Source: Variovorax sp. CF079
GTDB taxonomy: Bacteria; Pseudomonadota; Gammaproteobacteria; Burkholderiales; Burkholderiaceae_C
Length of the DNA stretch: 64,000 nucleotides
Reading direction: 5' to 3'
NCBI RefSeq assembly: GCF_900101545.1
Contig: NZ_FMZU01000023.1
Span: forward strand, 1 to 64,000
Shown: positions 1-9,410 of the stretch, piece after piece
Numbering within the stretch: position 1 is the first letter of the stretch
How the letters are laid out: every line of letters starts with the position of its first letter
Program-made: the position numbers and the translations under genes
Notes under the pieces: generated by a model
What the model was told of the DNA's origin: nothing
Database searches by the model: none
What the model saw: the letters and a program-made list of their open reading frames with translations, nothing else

Positions 1-261
1 GCCAGCACGCTGCTGCGCCGGGTGTGCTTTCACTACACGCCCAAGCACGCAAGTTGGCTCAACATGGCAGAGATCGAGATCGGCATCCTCACGCGCCAAT
101 GCCTGAACCGCCGCCTCCCAAGTCAGCAACTTCTGCGACGCGAAGTCGATGCTTGGCAAACAGATCGAAACGCGCTGCGCCGAACCATCGAGTGGAAGTT
201 CACTCGACAGGATGCAGATCACAAGCTCGGGCGTCATTACGTTTCGAAACTTACGTGTTGA
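1..261 (+). CDS. IS630-family transposase, C-terminal part (cut by left edge)
   Basis: The reading frame is open from base 1, so only the last ~86 residues are visible. They contain HYTPKHASWLNMAEIEIG, the hallmark block around the last catalytic acidic residue of IS630/Tc1-type DDE transposases (H-TP-H-SWLN-E). This is followed by the usual basic tail with W-x-F/T-R spacing. Whether the element is intact cannot be judged because its 5' part lies outside the window. No clear right terminal inverted repeat was recognised downstream. Confidence 0.85.
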   Translation, partial: ASTLLRRVCFHYTPKHASWLNMAEIEIGILTRQCLNRRLPSQQLLRREVDAWQTDRNALRRTIEWKFTRQDADHKLGRHYVSKLTC

Positions 262-685
262 TGTACTAGGGGCGCCTTCGGCACTCCGTCAGTGGACGGC
301 AGCGGCCCCAAGCGGACCTGCCAAAGGTCCGCTCTGTGGCTTGGCGAACTTCTGCTCGGGGCTGCGGATTCAACCGGCTGTTCGCGGCCTGGCCGTCGGT
401 GCCTCGTGACCCTTCTCGAGATCCGGAAAATTCAAAGAGGGGCGAAAAAACCGCCCGAAAATTCAAACTGTGTTGCGCAGCGGGTTCAAAGTGACCTGGT
501 AGATCTGCTCCAAGTCCTTGACGCGCGACGCCTCGGGGGTTGCGTCCTCGGCGCCGATCGACAGCCGGGATCAGTACCAGTACCCCAAGATCGCGAAACC
601 GATCGCGGACACGCCGCATCGGGCTTTGCGGGTCACCTCGGTCAGCCGATTCTTGCCGGGATGGCCCTGTCGCCGCGCCGCCCGT
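262..685. other. Gap between the transposase end and the first usp gene
   Basis: No gene is supported here. Overlapping short frames on both strands have no recognisable motif. The stretch holds one strong short hairpin (311-333) and otherwise looks like decayed flanking DNA beside the insertion sequence. The following usp gene has an odd C-terminal extension that runs into this gap, so the gap may contain material rearranged at the insertion. Confidence 0.5.
311..333. repeat. Perfect 8-bp inverted repeat (hairpin)
   Basis: AGCGGACC and GGTCCGCT are perfect inverted arms around a 7-base loop. There is no T-run after either arm, so it is not a canonical intrinsic terminator. It may be a remnant of an intergenic repeat or of the end of the neighbouring insertion sequence. 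Confidence 0.5.
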
Positions 686-1315
686 TCAGCCGGCAGGCCA
701 ATCTGCGGATCCACCTCCGGGTGCAAGCCCGGGGTTTCCGCAGAATACAGGCGCGCGTTGACAATCGCGAGACCTAGGGCCCGCCCCCAATGCCACTGGC
801 TGGCGCATCCCGTCTCGCACCTCGGCCGTTTCGTGCGGCGCCGCTGCGCGGCTTGCTTCGCCGTCTGCCTGGTGGACATTGACCAGCAGCACCGGGATCG
901 GTGAGATGCGCAGTACCTGTTCCGCATCGCTGCCCAGCAGCACACGCCCGACGCCGTGGCGGCCGTGCGTGCCGATCACGATGAGTTCGGCGTTCCAGGC
1001 CCTCGCCTGCTCGGCGACGAGTTCCGATACGCGACCCGCAAGCGAGGTAAAGAGCACTGTTTCCGCCTTGATTCCGGCGCGCTGCGCACGCTCCCTCCCC
1101 TGCCGGAGAATCTGCTCGCCCGCTGCTTCCATCAGCGGGACCACGTCCGAACTGTAGGCGGCGAAGGTCTCGAAGCCGGTCACATACTTCAGCTCGTCCA
1201 CGACGTGGACGAGCCTCAGCGTCGCGCCCGTGAGCTTGGCCAGACGAAGGGCCTCATCCAGGCCACGCAGGGAGGTCGGGCTGCCATCGATGGGAACCAG
1301 AATGCGTTGGTACAT
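686..1315 (-). CDS. Universal stress protein (UspA family) with C-terminal extension
   Basis: Residues 1-148 form one Usp domain, from MYQRILVPIDGS through GTHGRHGVGRVLLGS to VLLVNV. The G-2x-G-9x-G-S pattern predicts an ATP-binding cytosolic stress protein. Usual members are ~145-150 residues, but this frame continues for about 60 more residues of low-complexity, unfamiliar sequence. That suggests loss of the native stop codon by rearrangement near the insertion sequence. An FNR-like palindrome lies 66-79 bases upstream of the start (1381-1394). The start is the only ATG fitting the Usp N-terminus. Confidence 0.85.
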   Translation of the reverse strand: MYQRILVPIDGSPTSLRGLDEALRLAKLTGATLRLVHVVDELKYVTGFETFAAYSSDVVPLMEAAGEQILRQGRERAQRAGIKAETVLFTSLAGRVSELVAEQARAWNAELIVIGTHGRHGVGRVLLGSDAEQVLRISPIPVLLVNVHQADGEASRAAAPHETAEVRDGMRQPVALGAGPRSRDCQRAPVFCGNPGLAPGGGSADWPAG

Positions 1316-1380
1316 GACTATCCCTCGAGTGGGGCGGTAAGAGTTCGCTATCAGTTTCAGCGCCAGGCGGCCCCTCGACC

Positions 1381-1394
1381 TTGATGCACGTCAA
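1381..1394. promoter_or_regulatory. FNR-type box
   Basis: TTGATGCACGTCAA matches TTGAT-N4-ATCAA with one mismatch. It lies in the leader of the usp gene starting at 1315 on the minus strand. Confidence 0.6.
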
Positions 1395-1423
1395 CTCAAG
1401 GCCGCGCTCTCGCACGCGCCCGC

Positions 1424-2266
1424 TCAATGCGCAATCAGGATTGGAAAGGTCATATGCGCGAGGATCTGCTGTGTGACGCCGCCGAGCACCATCTCGCGCA
1501 GGCGCGAGTGGCCATAGCCGCCCATCACCATCAGGTCGGCGCCGAGATCGCAGGCCCGCGAAAGCAGCGCGGCGGCGATGTCGATCTCGATCACGTCCTC
1601 CTCAGCCGTCGCCTTGATGCCGTGCCTCTGGAGCCACTGGAGCGTTTCGGCAACAAGCAGTCGCGCCGGCTCATGAGGCTCGCCGAGCCTGCGACAGAAA
1701 ACGAGCTTCACCTGGCGCGCCTTGGCCAGCAGCGGCAACGCAGCGCGCATCGCCACCGCCGACGCGCGGGATCCATCCCACGCGACGAACACGTTCTTCA
1801 CTTTCGGCTCGGCGCTTCCCGCGTAGGGCACGACCAGCACAGGACGACCGGCCTGCAGCATCACGCGCGGCACGAGGCCGTGCGCCGGCGCGTCCGAGCT
1901 CGCCGAGCGATCCTCCTGGCCTAGCACGATCAGGTCGCTCGAGCGACCATGCTGCACGATGGCATCGACTGCCGTCCCATCGGTCAGTCGAATCTCGTGC
2001 GACACGGGAATCGGCCCGGACACCCGGACCTTGAAACTTTCGCTGATCGCCTCCGCGCGCCGGCGCAAATGGTCCGCCGATTCGGCAATGAAGTCGGTGA
2101 CACCCGTTGGGATCGCATCCGCGGGAATGACGCCGTCATACAAACCAGTCGGCACGAGGCCGATCAGGTGGCTGCCGTGCGCCCTGGCGAGCCCGGCCGC
2201 GAACGCGACGCGGGCGGAACACCTGTCCGTGTGGTCCAGGTGAACCAGGATGGTCTTGAAGTCCAT
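1424..2266 (-). CDS. Universal stress protein, tandem-domain type
   Basis: The 280-residue protein holds two Usp modules. The N-terminal half begins MDFKTILVHLDHTDRC and the C-terminal half ends with GGYGHSRLREMVLGG. In this second motif the terminal Ser/Thr of the ATP-type signature is Gly, so nucleotide binding is less certain than in the short USPs here. It is a close paralogue of the protein at 37048-37905, with the same HLDHT and ARAHGSHLIGLVPTGL blocks. Two FNR-like boxes lie in the upstream region (2320-2333 and 2374-2387). Confidence 0.9.
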   Translation of the reverse strand: MDFKTILVHLDHTDRCSARVAFAAGLARAHGSHLIGLVPTGLYDGVIPADAIPTGVTDFIAESADHLRRRAEAISESFKVRVSGPIPVSHEIRLTDGTAVDAIVQHGRSSDLIVLGQEDRSASSDAPAHGLVPRVMLQAGRPVLVVPYAGSAEPKVKNVFVAWDGSRASAVAMRAALPLLAKARQVKLVFCRRLGEPHEPARLLVAETLQWLQRHGIKATAEEDVIEIDIAAALLSRACDLGADLMVMGGYGHSRLREMVLGGVTQQILAHMTFPILIAH

Positions 2267-2319
2267 GGGTCATCCTTTCGAAGATGTTCGCATCCTCGAT
2301 CACTTCTCGCGCACCCACC

Positions 2320-2333
2320 TTGACGGCGATCAA
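2320..2333. promoter_or_regulatory. FNR-type box
   Basis: TTGACGGCGATCAA is a near-perfect TTGAY-N4-RTCAA palindrome. It sits 54-67 bases upstream of the minus-strand tandem USP and could also serve the divergent gene at 2526. Confidence 0.7.
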
Positions 2334-2373
2334 AGCGCAGCGCGCCCGAGTCGACGGCTCGAACACTGGAAGC

Positions 2374-2387
2374 TTGATCCAGCGCAA
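2374..2387. promoter_or_regulatory. FNR-like box (CGCAA variant)
   Basis: TTGATCCAGCGCAA is identical over all 14 bases to the site at 39780-39793 in front of the BON gene. It lies between divergent genes and is the second site in this intergenic region. Confidence 0.5.
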
Positions 2388-2525
2388 CAACCTGCACGCC
2401 ACAACGATGGAATATGTCAAGCGTTCGGGGCGAAACAGGAAAGGCGCCCAGGTCGCGCAGCCGACATGGCAACCGAGCACTTCCGTTGTTCGCTCCTTGG
2501 CTTCAAGACTGAAGGAGACCCGGCG

Positions 2526-2861
2526 ATGTGCACGAATCTCTTGGGAATGCTCGCTGACACGAAGCTCCCCCTCACCATTGCCGACAAGGCCCTCATTGAC
2601 CGGTTGCGGATGCTTGACGCCATGGGATACGTCAAGGCATTCATTCCAGCCGTCCACGTCGATTGCGACAACTGCGCGCGTCAGGAACCCGCCATCGCCC
2701 TAGAGGTGACGCCACGCGGTCGAAAGGCGTTGAGCGACGAGCAGAGCCTAGAGGCCGCGCAGGTGCAGCGGCCGGCACAGATGCTGCCGCAGGGGGAGCC
2801 TTCGCGCGGCGCCCATCTAGCTTGGTGGCACGGCGGCAGGAGACTTCGATCTGGCACTTGA
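2526..2861 (+). CDS. Hypothetical protein, 111 residues
   Basis: I do not recognise the family. The frame starts at an ATG preceded by GAAGGAGA at good spacing. It encodes MCTNLLGMLADTKLPLTI and then a stretch with a conserved-looking VDCDNCARQ segment and LEVTPRGRKAL. The last phrase resembles the wing of a winged-helix fold, which is only a suggestion. It lies divergently from a USP, with FNR-like sites between them, so membership of the low-oxygen stress group is an inference from position. Confidence 0.55.
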   Translation: MCTNLLGMLADTKLPLTIADKALIDRLRMLDAMGYVKAFIPAVHVDCDNCARQEPAIALEVTPRGRKALSDEQSLEAAQVQRPAQMLPQGEPSRGAHLAWWHGGRRLRSGT

Positions 2862-2905
2862 GCGGAGAAAGACGCAATGGCCGGCGGCTGCATCGCGCTT
2901 GTCCC

Positions 2906-2919
2906 TTGATCGAGCGCAA
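2906..2919. promoter_or_regulatory. FNR-like box (CGCAA variant)
   Basis: TTGATCGAGCGCAA lies 56-69 bases upstream of the flavodoxin-like gene starting at 2975. Confidence 0.5.
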
Positions 2920-2974
2920 AGCGCTTCCAGCACTCGAGATCGATACTAATTACGCATCAAGCAGCGGAGACAGC

Positions 2975-3589
2975 ATGACCAAAGTTCTCGTCGTCAGCTA
3001 TTCCTATACGGGCACTTCCCGCCGGGTGGCGCAACTTCTGCGCGATCAGCAAGGCTGGGAGGTGGCCGAGATCGCGGAGGTCCGGCCGCGCAGCGGCGCG
3101 TTCGGGAACTTGCGCTGTCTTCTCGATTCCCTGTTCCGACGCTGTCCGGAGATTCGGTATGGCGGCCCGCCGCCCAGGCACTTCGACACGGTGGTGCTGG
3201 TGTCCCCCATCTGGGGACAGCAACTTGCCGGACCCATGCGCAGCTTCGTCACGAGGCGGCGCGATCACCTGCCCGATGTGGCCGTGGTGTCAGTCATGGG
3301 CGGCAGCGGTGCGCCCAACGCCGTTGCCGAGATCGGCCGCATCATCGGTCGCGCTCCCATCCTGAGCACCGCGCTCACCATGCAAGAGGTCAACGACGGC
3401 AGCTGCGCGGATCGCCTGCAGAGGTTCGGCACGGCGGTATGGCACGCCAGTGTGCAACGCAGAGGACACACAGCCGGTCATGCGGACGATCAACATGTCA
3501 CCTCAGGCGCTCCGATGGGCGCGATCGAACCCGGTCCAACATCCCCAACTCCTCGAGATATTCCATGTACGGCTTCACCGTCGCGCTGA
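2975..3589 (+). CDS. Flavodoxin-like family protein
   Basis: The N-terminus MTKVLVVSYSYTGTSRRVAQ carries the S-x-T-G-T phosphate-binding loop of flavodoxins. A second FMN-loop-like segment, VLVSPIWGQQLAGPM, follows near residue 75. The fold predicts an FMN-binding electron-transfer or reductase protein in the cytoplasm. The last ~45 residues are Pro/Gly-rich and the 3' end overlaps the next gene by 25 bases in another frame. The ATG at 2975 was chosen because the flavodoxin core starts there; the frame is open further upstream. Confidence 0.75.
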   Translation: MTKVLVVSYSYTGTSRRVAQLLRDQQGWEVAEIAEVRPRSGAFGNLRCLLDSLFRRCPEIRYGGPPPRHFDTVVLVSPIWGQQLAGPMRSFVTRRRDHLPDVAVVSVMGGSGAPNAVAEIGRIIGRAPILSTALTMQEVNDGSCADRLQRFGTAVWHASVQRRGHTAGHADDQHVTSGAPMGAIEPGPTSPTPRDIPCTASPSR

Positions 3590-3957
3590 GCCACACGCCC
3601 TTCGACGAGGCCGTGGCCAAGGTCATTGATGCGCTCAGGGGTGAAGGCTTCGGCGTCCTTAGCGACATCGACATGCAGCGCACGATGAAGGACAAGCTCG
3701 ACATCAACACGCGTCCGTATCGCATCCTTGGCGCCTGCCACCCGCGGCTCGCGCACCGGGCCTTGCAAGCCGAACCCGACATCGGTCTGCTGCTGCCGTG
3801 CAATGTGGTGGTGCGCGAAGGGGGACCTGAACGTGTGATCGTCGGTTTTCTGAATCCGCAGACCATGGTCGGACTGACGAGCGCCAAGGAGATCCAGGCG
3901 ATCGCCGACGATGCGGAGCAGCGCCTGCGTCGCGCAGGCGCACGCCTGTGCGCCTAG
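3565..3957 (+). CDS. DUF302 domain-containing protein
   Basis: The 130-residue protein begins MYGFTVALSHTPFDEAVAKV. It shows the DUF302 pattern of an N-terminal strand, GFGVLSDIDMQRTMKDKL, and a central GACHPRLAHRAL segment. The latter is the usual N-P/H-x-x-A-x-x-A-L block. Small cytosolic DUF302 proteins are often found beside stress or redox genes; their biochemical role is not settled. It follows the flavodoxin-like gene with overlap, which suggests co-transcription. Confidence 0.85.
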   Translation: MYGFTVALSHTPFDEAVAKVIDALRGEGFGVLSDIDMQRTMKDKLDINTRPYRILGACHPRLAHRALQAEPDIGLLLPCNVVVREGGPERVIVGFLNPQTMVGLTSAKEIQAIADDAEQRLRRAGARLCA

Positions 3958-3961
3958 AAAA

Positions 3962-3975
3962 TTGATCTGGCGCAA
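3962..3975. promoter_or_regulatory. FNR-like box (CGCAA variant)
   Basis: TTGATCTGGCGCAA lies ~90-104 bases upstream of the usp gene starting at 4066, just after the DUF302 stop codon. Confidence 0.5.
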
Positions 3976-4065
3976 AGGTCCACACGGGCTACAGGCCAAG
4001 AATGGTTTGCCCGCCCGCATGGCCGGTGGCGAGCACCCTCCTGATGCGGCCGGCAAGGAACACCC

Positions 4066-4521
4066 ATGTACCAACACATTCTGGTCCCCCTGGACGGCAG
4101 TGCAACTGCAGAGCGTGGCTTGCGCGAAGCGATGCGGCTCGCCGCCGAGCAGAAGGGGAAACTGCGTCTGCTGCATGTCATCGACAACCTTCCGATGCTA
4201 ATGGACATGGCGGCAGCCTCCAGCTTCGAGACGACGATGCGCGAAGTTCGTGCATATGGCGAGGCGCTGCTGGCCAAGAGCCGCAGGACTGCCACCGAGG
4301 CAGGCGTGGAGACCGAGACCGTCTTGCGCGAAGTCATGCAGGGCCGCGTCGCAAATGTCGTGGTGGACGAGGCCGGGAAATCCGGTTGCGACCTGATCGT
4401 CATGGGCACGCACGGCCGCCGCGGCTTCAGCCGACTGGCGCTGGGCAGCGACGCCGACCTGGTGGTACGCGGCAGCCCCGTGCCGGTCCTGCTGGTGCGC
4501 AACGAGCCGGTCGACGCCTGA
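4066..4521 (+). CDS. Universal stress protein (UspA family)
   Basis: This is a single Usp domain of 151 residues, the normal family length. It starts MYQHILVPLDGSATAERGL and ends with GTHGRRGFSRLALGSDAD, which fits the complete ATP-binding signature G-2x-G-9x-G-S. It closely resembles the truncated or extended USP at 686-1315, so these are paralogues within one cluster. Only 12 bases separate it from the protease gene downstream. An FNR-like site lies upstream (3962-3975). Confidence 0.92.
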   Translation: MYQHILVPLDGSATAERGLREAMRLAAEQKGKLRLLHVIDNLPMLMDMAAASSFETTMREVRAYGEALLAKSRRTATEAGVETETVLREVMQGRVANVVVDEAGKSGCDLIVMGTHGRRGFSRLALGSDADLVVRGSPVPVLLVRNEPVDA

Positions 4522-4533
4522 GCCGGCGGCCCC

Positions 4534-5997
4534 GTGCTTCGGATCACCGCCCTTCTTCCCGCCATCGGACTCGCGTGCCTTCTCGGCGCGTGTGCCGCGA
4601 GCCTTGGGCCAACGCCTGAGGCAAGCGCCGGGGGCGAAGTCGCCGCACCGGCCGCGCCGGCCGCGCCTGTCTTCTCGTCGCTCGTGGCGAGCCGCAGCGC
4701 CACCGTGGTGGACATGAGTACCCTGCGCATCGGGCGCGACGAAGGTCGCGAAGATATCGAGCTGGAATTCGCTCCCGAGAACGATTTCGCCGACCGGCTG
4801 GCCTGGCCGCTGCCAGCGAGCGTGCGGCTCAGCGAGGTCCGCGACCTCGCCTCGGGCGTGATTCTCACGAGCGACGGGCTGATTCTCACCTGCGCGCACG
4901 TGGTCGCCAACGTCGACGAGGCGCAGGTCCGCCTCGACGACGGCCGCCGCTTCTCGGCCCGCGTGGTCGGTGTCGACAGACGCACCGACGTCGGGCTGCT
5001 GAAGATCGACGCAGCCGGCCTGCCCGTCGCCGTCATCGGCGACTCCTCGCACCTGGCGCCGGGCGACTGGGTGGCCGCCATCGGTGCGCCGTTCGGATTC
5101 CATAGCAGCGTGACGACGGGCGTGGTCAGCGCCACGAACCGCTTCATCGGCGGCGGCGGCGAGATTCCCTTCATCCAGACCGACGTCGCCATCAATCCCG
5201 GCAGTTCAGGCAGCCCCTTGTTCAACGGCCGCGGTGAGGTCGTCGCCATCAACTCGATGATCTACAGCGGCAGCGGCGGCTACATGGGCCTGTCCTTTGC
5301 CGTACCGATCAACCTGGCGATGAGGATCGTCACCCAGCTGCGCACGGTCGGCGTGGTTCAGCGCGCGCAACTCGGCGCCGAGTTCCAGGAGATGACGCCC
5401 GCGCTGGCGCAGTCTTTCGCGCTGCCCGACGTGGCCGGCGCCCTGGTAGTGCGGGTGGATGCAGACAGCCCCGCCCAGGCGGCCGGCCTGCTCCGAGGCG
5501 ACATCGTCAGGGCGTTCGACGGTGTCCGGATCTTGCACTTTTCCGAGTTGCTGGAGCAGGTATCGAACCGCCCGGCCGGCGCCCAAACCAGACTGGATGT
5601 GTGGCGCCATGGAGCAAAGCGCACGCTCTGGGCCATCCTCGGCCCCCAGCCCCCGATCAGGACTTTCGCGCGCAACGAAGTTGAGCGTGAACGCAGCGGC
5701 GGCCTGGGGCTGAGCCTGAGCGAAGTCCCGGCAGCGCTGCGCCTCCAGCTGCGCATTGACGGCGGCCTGCTGGTCCGCGAAGCTACCGGCGCTGCACGCA
5801 GCGAAGGCATCCGCTCAGGCGGCCTCATCGTCGCCATCAACGATACCCGGCTCGAGCGCGTCGACGATTTCGCCCGCACGCTGGCGCAGATACCGCCCGG
5901 CCAGACGATCGCGCTGCTGGTGATGCGCGACAGAAGGCTGGCCTACGTGCCGGTCCAGCTCCCCGCGCAGCGCCAGCGCAGCCAGCCGTTGCGTTGA
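4534..5997 (+). CDS. HtrA/DegP-like S1C serine protease, probable lipoprotein
   Basis: The 487-residue protein starts at GTG 4534 with a signal peptide ending in a lipobox-like LLGAC (Cys 19), so it is probably membrane-anchored in the periplasm. A trypsin-like domain shows the triad H122 (CAHVV), D152 (RTDVGLL) and S225. Two PDZ-like regions follow (about 290-375 and 385-475). The nucleophile motif is NPGSSGSPL rather than the usual NPGNSGGPL, so activity should not be assumed. The role would be envelope protein quality control. It directly follows a USP gene, which fits a stress context. Confidence 0.85.
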   Translation: MLRITALLPAIGLACLLGACAASLGPTPEASAGGEVAAPAAPAAPVFSSLVASRSATVVDMSTLRIGRDEGREDIELEFAPENDFADRLAWPLPASVRLSEVRDLASGVILTSDGLILTCAHVVANVDEAQVRLDDGRRFSARVVGVDRRTDVGLLKIDAAGLPVAVIGDSSHLAPGDWVAAIGAPFGFHSSVTTGVVSATNRFIGGGGEIPFIQTDVAINPGSSGSPLFNGRGEVVAINSMIYSGSGGYMGLSFAVPINLAMRIVTQLRTVGVVQRAQLGAEFQEMTPALAQSFALPDVAGALVVRVDADSPAQAAGLLRGDIVRAFDGVRILHFSELLEQVSNRPAGAQTRLDVWRHGAKRTLWAILGPQPPIRTFARNEVERERSGGLGLSLSEVPAALRLQLRIDGGLLVREATGAARSEGIRSGGLIVAINDTRLERVDDFARTLAQIPPGQTIALLVMRDRRLAYVPVQLPAQRQRSQPLR

Positions 5998-6003
5998 GAG
6001 ACC

Positions 6004-6588
6004 TCAGGCGGCCCGGCGCCCCAGATCGTGCATCCGCTCCATCCATTGCGCGCGGCGGCCGGCGTCCATCGCTTCGACCGCGCCGATCAGGGTGTCGCGC
6101 ACCGGCGCGACCCCGACGAAGCCGAGGATGCTGCGCTTCAGTGCCTTGAGGCTATGGGCACGGAAGTACCAGCGATAGAGGCTGGCCGGCATCCCCATCG
6201 TGATCACGATTCGCGCGCTGCGGCCGCTCAGCGGCCTGCCGGGCCTGGTCCCCCCGTCGACAAACAACCCGACAGCCGGCCGCATGACTTGCTCCATGAA
6301 TCCCTTCAGCAAGGCCGGCATGCCACCGAGCCAGAGCGGGAAGAAGAAGACCAGATGCTCGGCACTCTTGATGGCCAGCTGGGAGGCCATCAGGCTCTGC
6401 GGCAGCGTGCCCTTGTCCCAGTCGCTCTTGCTGCGCAACAGCGGAAAGTCGAGCTGGCCGACATCGATCGTCTCGACCACATGCCCCGCGCTGCGAGCCC
6501 CTTGCGCATACGCCTCGCTCAGGGCATGGCATAGATGGGGGGTGGAGCCATCGGGATGGCCCTGAATGATGAGGATGCGCTTCGCCAT
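6004..6588 (-). CDS. NAD(P)H dehydrogenase (quinone)-like flavoprotein
   Basis: The 194-residue protein begins MAKRILIIQGHPDGSTPHLC, typical of the KefF/MdaB/NQO-type flavodoxin-like fold. A central FFFPLWLGGMPALLKGFMEQV block, the FMN and dimer region, follows. It probably reduces quinones or other electrophiles using NAD(P)H. The ATG at 6588 is preferred over an in-frame TTG two codons upstream. It converges with the protease gene, their stops being 6 bases apart. Confidence 0.85.
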   Translation of the reverse strand: MAKRILIIQGHPDGSTPHLCHALSEAYAQGARSAGHVVETIDVGQLDFPLLRSKSDWDKGTLPQSLMASQLAIKSAEHLVFFFPLWLGGMPALLKGFMEQVMRPAVGLFVDGGTRPGRPLSGRSARIVITMGMPASLYRWYFRAHSLKALKRSILGFVGVAPVRDTLIGAVEAMDAGRRAQWMERMHDLGRRAA

Positions 6589-6611
6589 GTGCAAGGCCTG
6601 ACGCGGCCGGC

Positions 6612-6968
6612 TCAGTTCGAGGCCGGCCTGTTGCGGCTCCTGTTTGCCGCTGGCACCAGCACGCCCACCGTATTGGATGTGGGCTTGAATCCATAGAAGC
6701 TGTCGTTCAGGTGCCGCGTGACCTCAAGCACATCCTGTTCGCTCCAATCGAGCGCCGCCACCGCTTGCCAGCGCCGCACCTGCAGCTTGAGGCTATTCCA
6801 GTCGGTGGCCAGCTTCCTGTCGCGCCAGTGCACCTGCGTGGTGTGGCAGGCAATGCAGTGGGTCGCGTAGAGCAACTCGCCGCGCGATTGAGCGCTTGCC
6901 GTGGGCGCGCAGGCCAGCGCGCTGGCCAGCACGCATGCTGCCAGCAGCGCCGATGCGGGGCTTCCCAT
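6612..6968 (-). CDS. Small periplasmic c-type cytochrome
   Basis: This 118-residue protein has an N-terminal signal peptide (MGSPASALLAACVLASALA, cut after ASA) and a single haem site CIACH at about residues 38-42. The rest (WRDRKLATDW, LKLQVRRWQ, DVLEVTRHLNDSFY) lacks a clearly placed class I Met ligand. It lies just downstream of acs on the same strand (19-base gap), so it is probably co-transcribed with acetate metabolism and serves as a small electron carrier. The exact partner is unknown. Confidence 0.75.
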   Translation of the reverse strand: MGSPASALLAACVLASALACAPTASAQSRGELLYATHCIACHTTQVHWRDRKLATDWNSLKLQVRRWQAVAALDWSEQDVLEVTRHLNDSFYGFKPTSNTVGVLVPAANRSRNRPASN

Positions 6969-6987
6969 TCCCGTCACGGCATTCCGC

Positions 6988-8964
<1,977 letters not shown>

Positions 8965-9025
8965 GCGTAGCTCCTGTTGGGTTCGGGCGGGTTCCGCATC
9001 GTCGACGACATGGCGGTTGCAAACC

Positions 9026-9039
9026 TTGCGCTAGCGCAA
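9026..9039. promoter_or_regulatory. Perfect palindrome of Crp/Fnr-site geometry between acs and actP operons
   Basis: TTGCGCTAGCGCAA is a perfect 14-base palindrome with the TTG-N8-CAA geometry of Crp/Fnr-family operators. It lies midway between divergent acs and yjcH. A near-identical palindrome, TTGCGCTGACGCAA, occurs at 44274-44287. The cognate regulator is not known; a Crp/Fnr paralogue or the acetate two-component pathway are candidates. Confidence 0.55.
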
Positions 9040-9101
9040 CTGCGTGCGCCGTCGCACCGCGTCCAATCGCCGAAGCCAATCCACCCTTCGAGGAGACCTC
9101 C

Positions 9102-9410
9102 ATGGAAGACGACCTAGTTGCACGCATCGCCGGCCATCCCCAATATCAGGAGTTGAGGGCCAAGCGCACGCGCTTCGGCTGGACACTGACGGCACTGATG
9201 CTGATCGCGTATTACGGCTTCGTGCTGCTCGTGGCTTTCAACAAGCCTTTCCTCGCCCAGCGCCTGGGCGAAGGCGTCATGACCTTGGGCATCCCGATCG
9301 GCTTCGGCGTCATCGTGTTCACCATTGCGATCACCGCCTATTACGTCAGACGCGCCAATGCCGAGTTCGACACCCTGTCGGACGCCGTCGCGAAGGCGGT
9401 GCTCAAATGA
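9102..9410 (+). CDS. yjcH: DUF485 membrane protein (YjcH)
   Basis: The 102-residue protein has two membrane spans ([18 protein letters not shown] and [17 protein letters not shown]) and the DUF485 N-terminal pattern [20 protein letters not shown] strong GAGGAG ribosome site precedes the ATG. The stop overlaps the actP start as ATGA, the standard yjcH-actP arrangement, in which it is thought to assist the acetate symporter. Confidence 0.93.
   Translation: MEDDLVARIAGHPQYQELRAKRTRFGWTLTALMLIAYYGFVLLVAFNKPFLAQRLGEGVMTLGIPIGFGVIVFTIAITAYYVRRANAEFDTLSDAVAKAVLK

Noticed and set aside
292-777. 161-residue frame in the gap after the transposase
   Set aside because: No motif, no ribosome site, overlaps other open frames on both strands; not supported as a gene.
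3954-5252. 432-residue Ser/Arg/Pro-rich frame on the minus strand
   Set aside because: Opposite the usp and the HtrA-like gene, which have clear family motifs on the plus strand.
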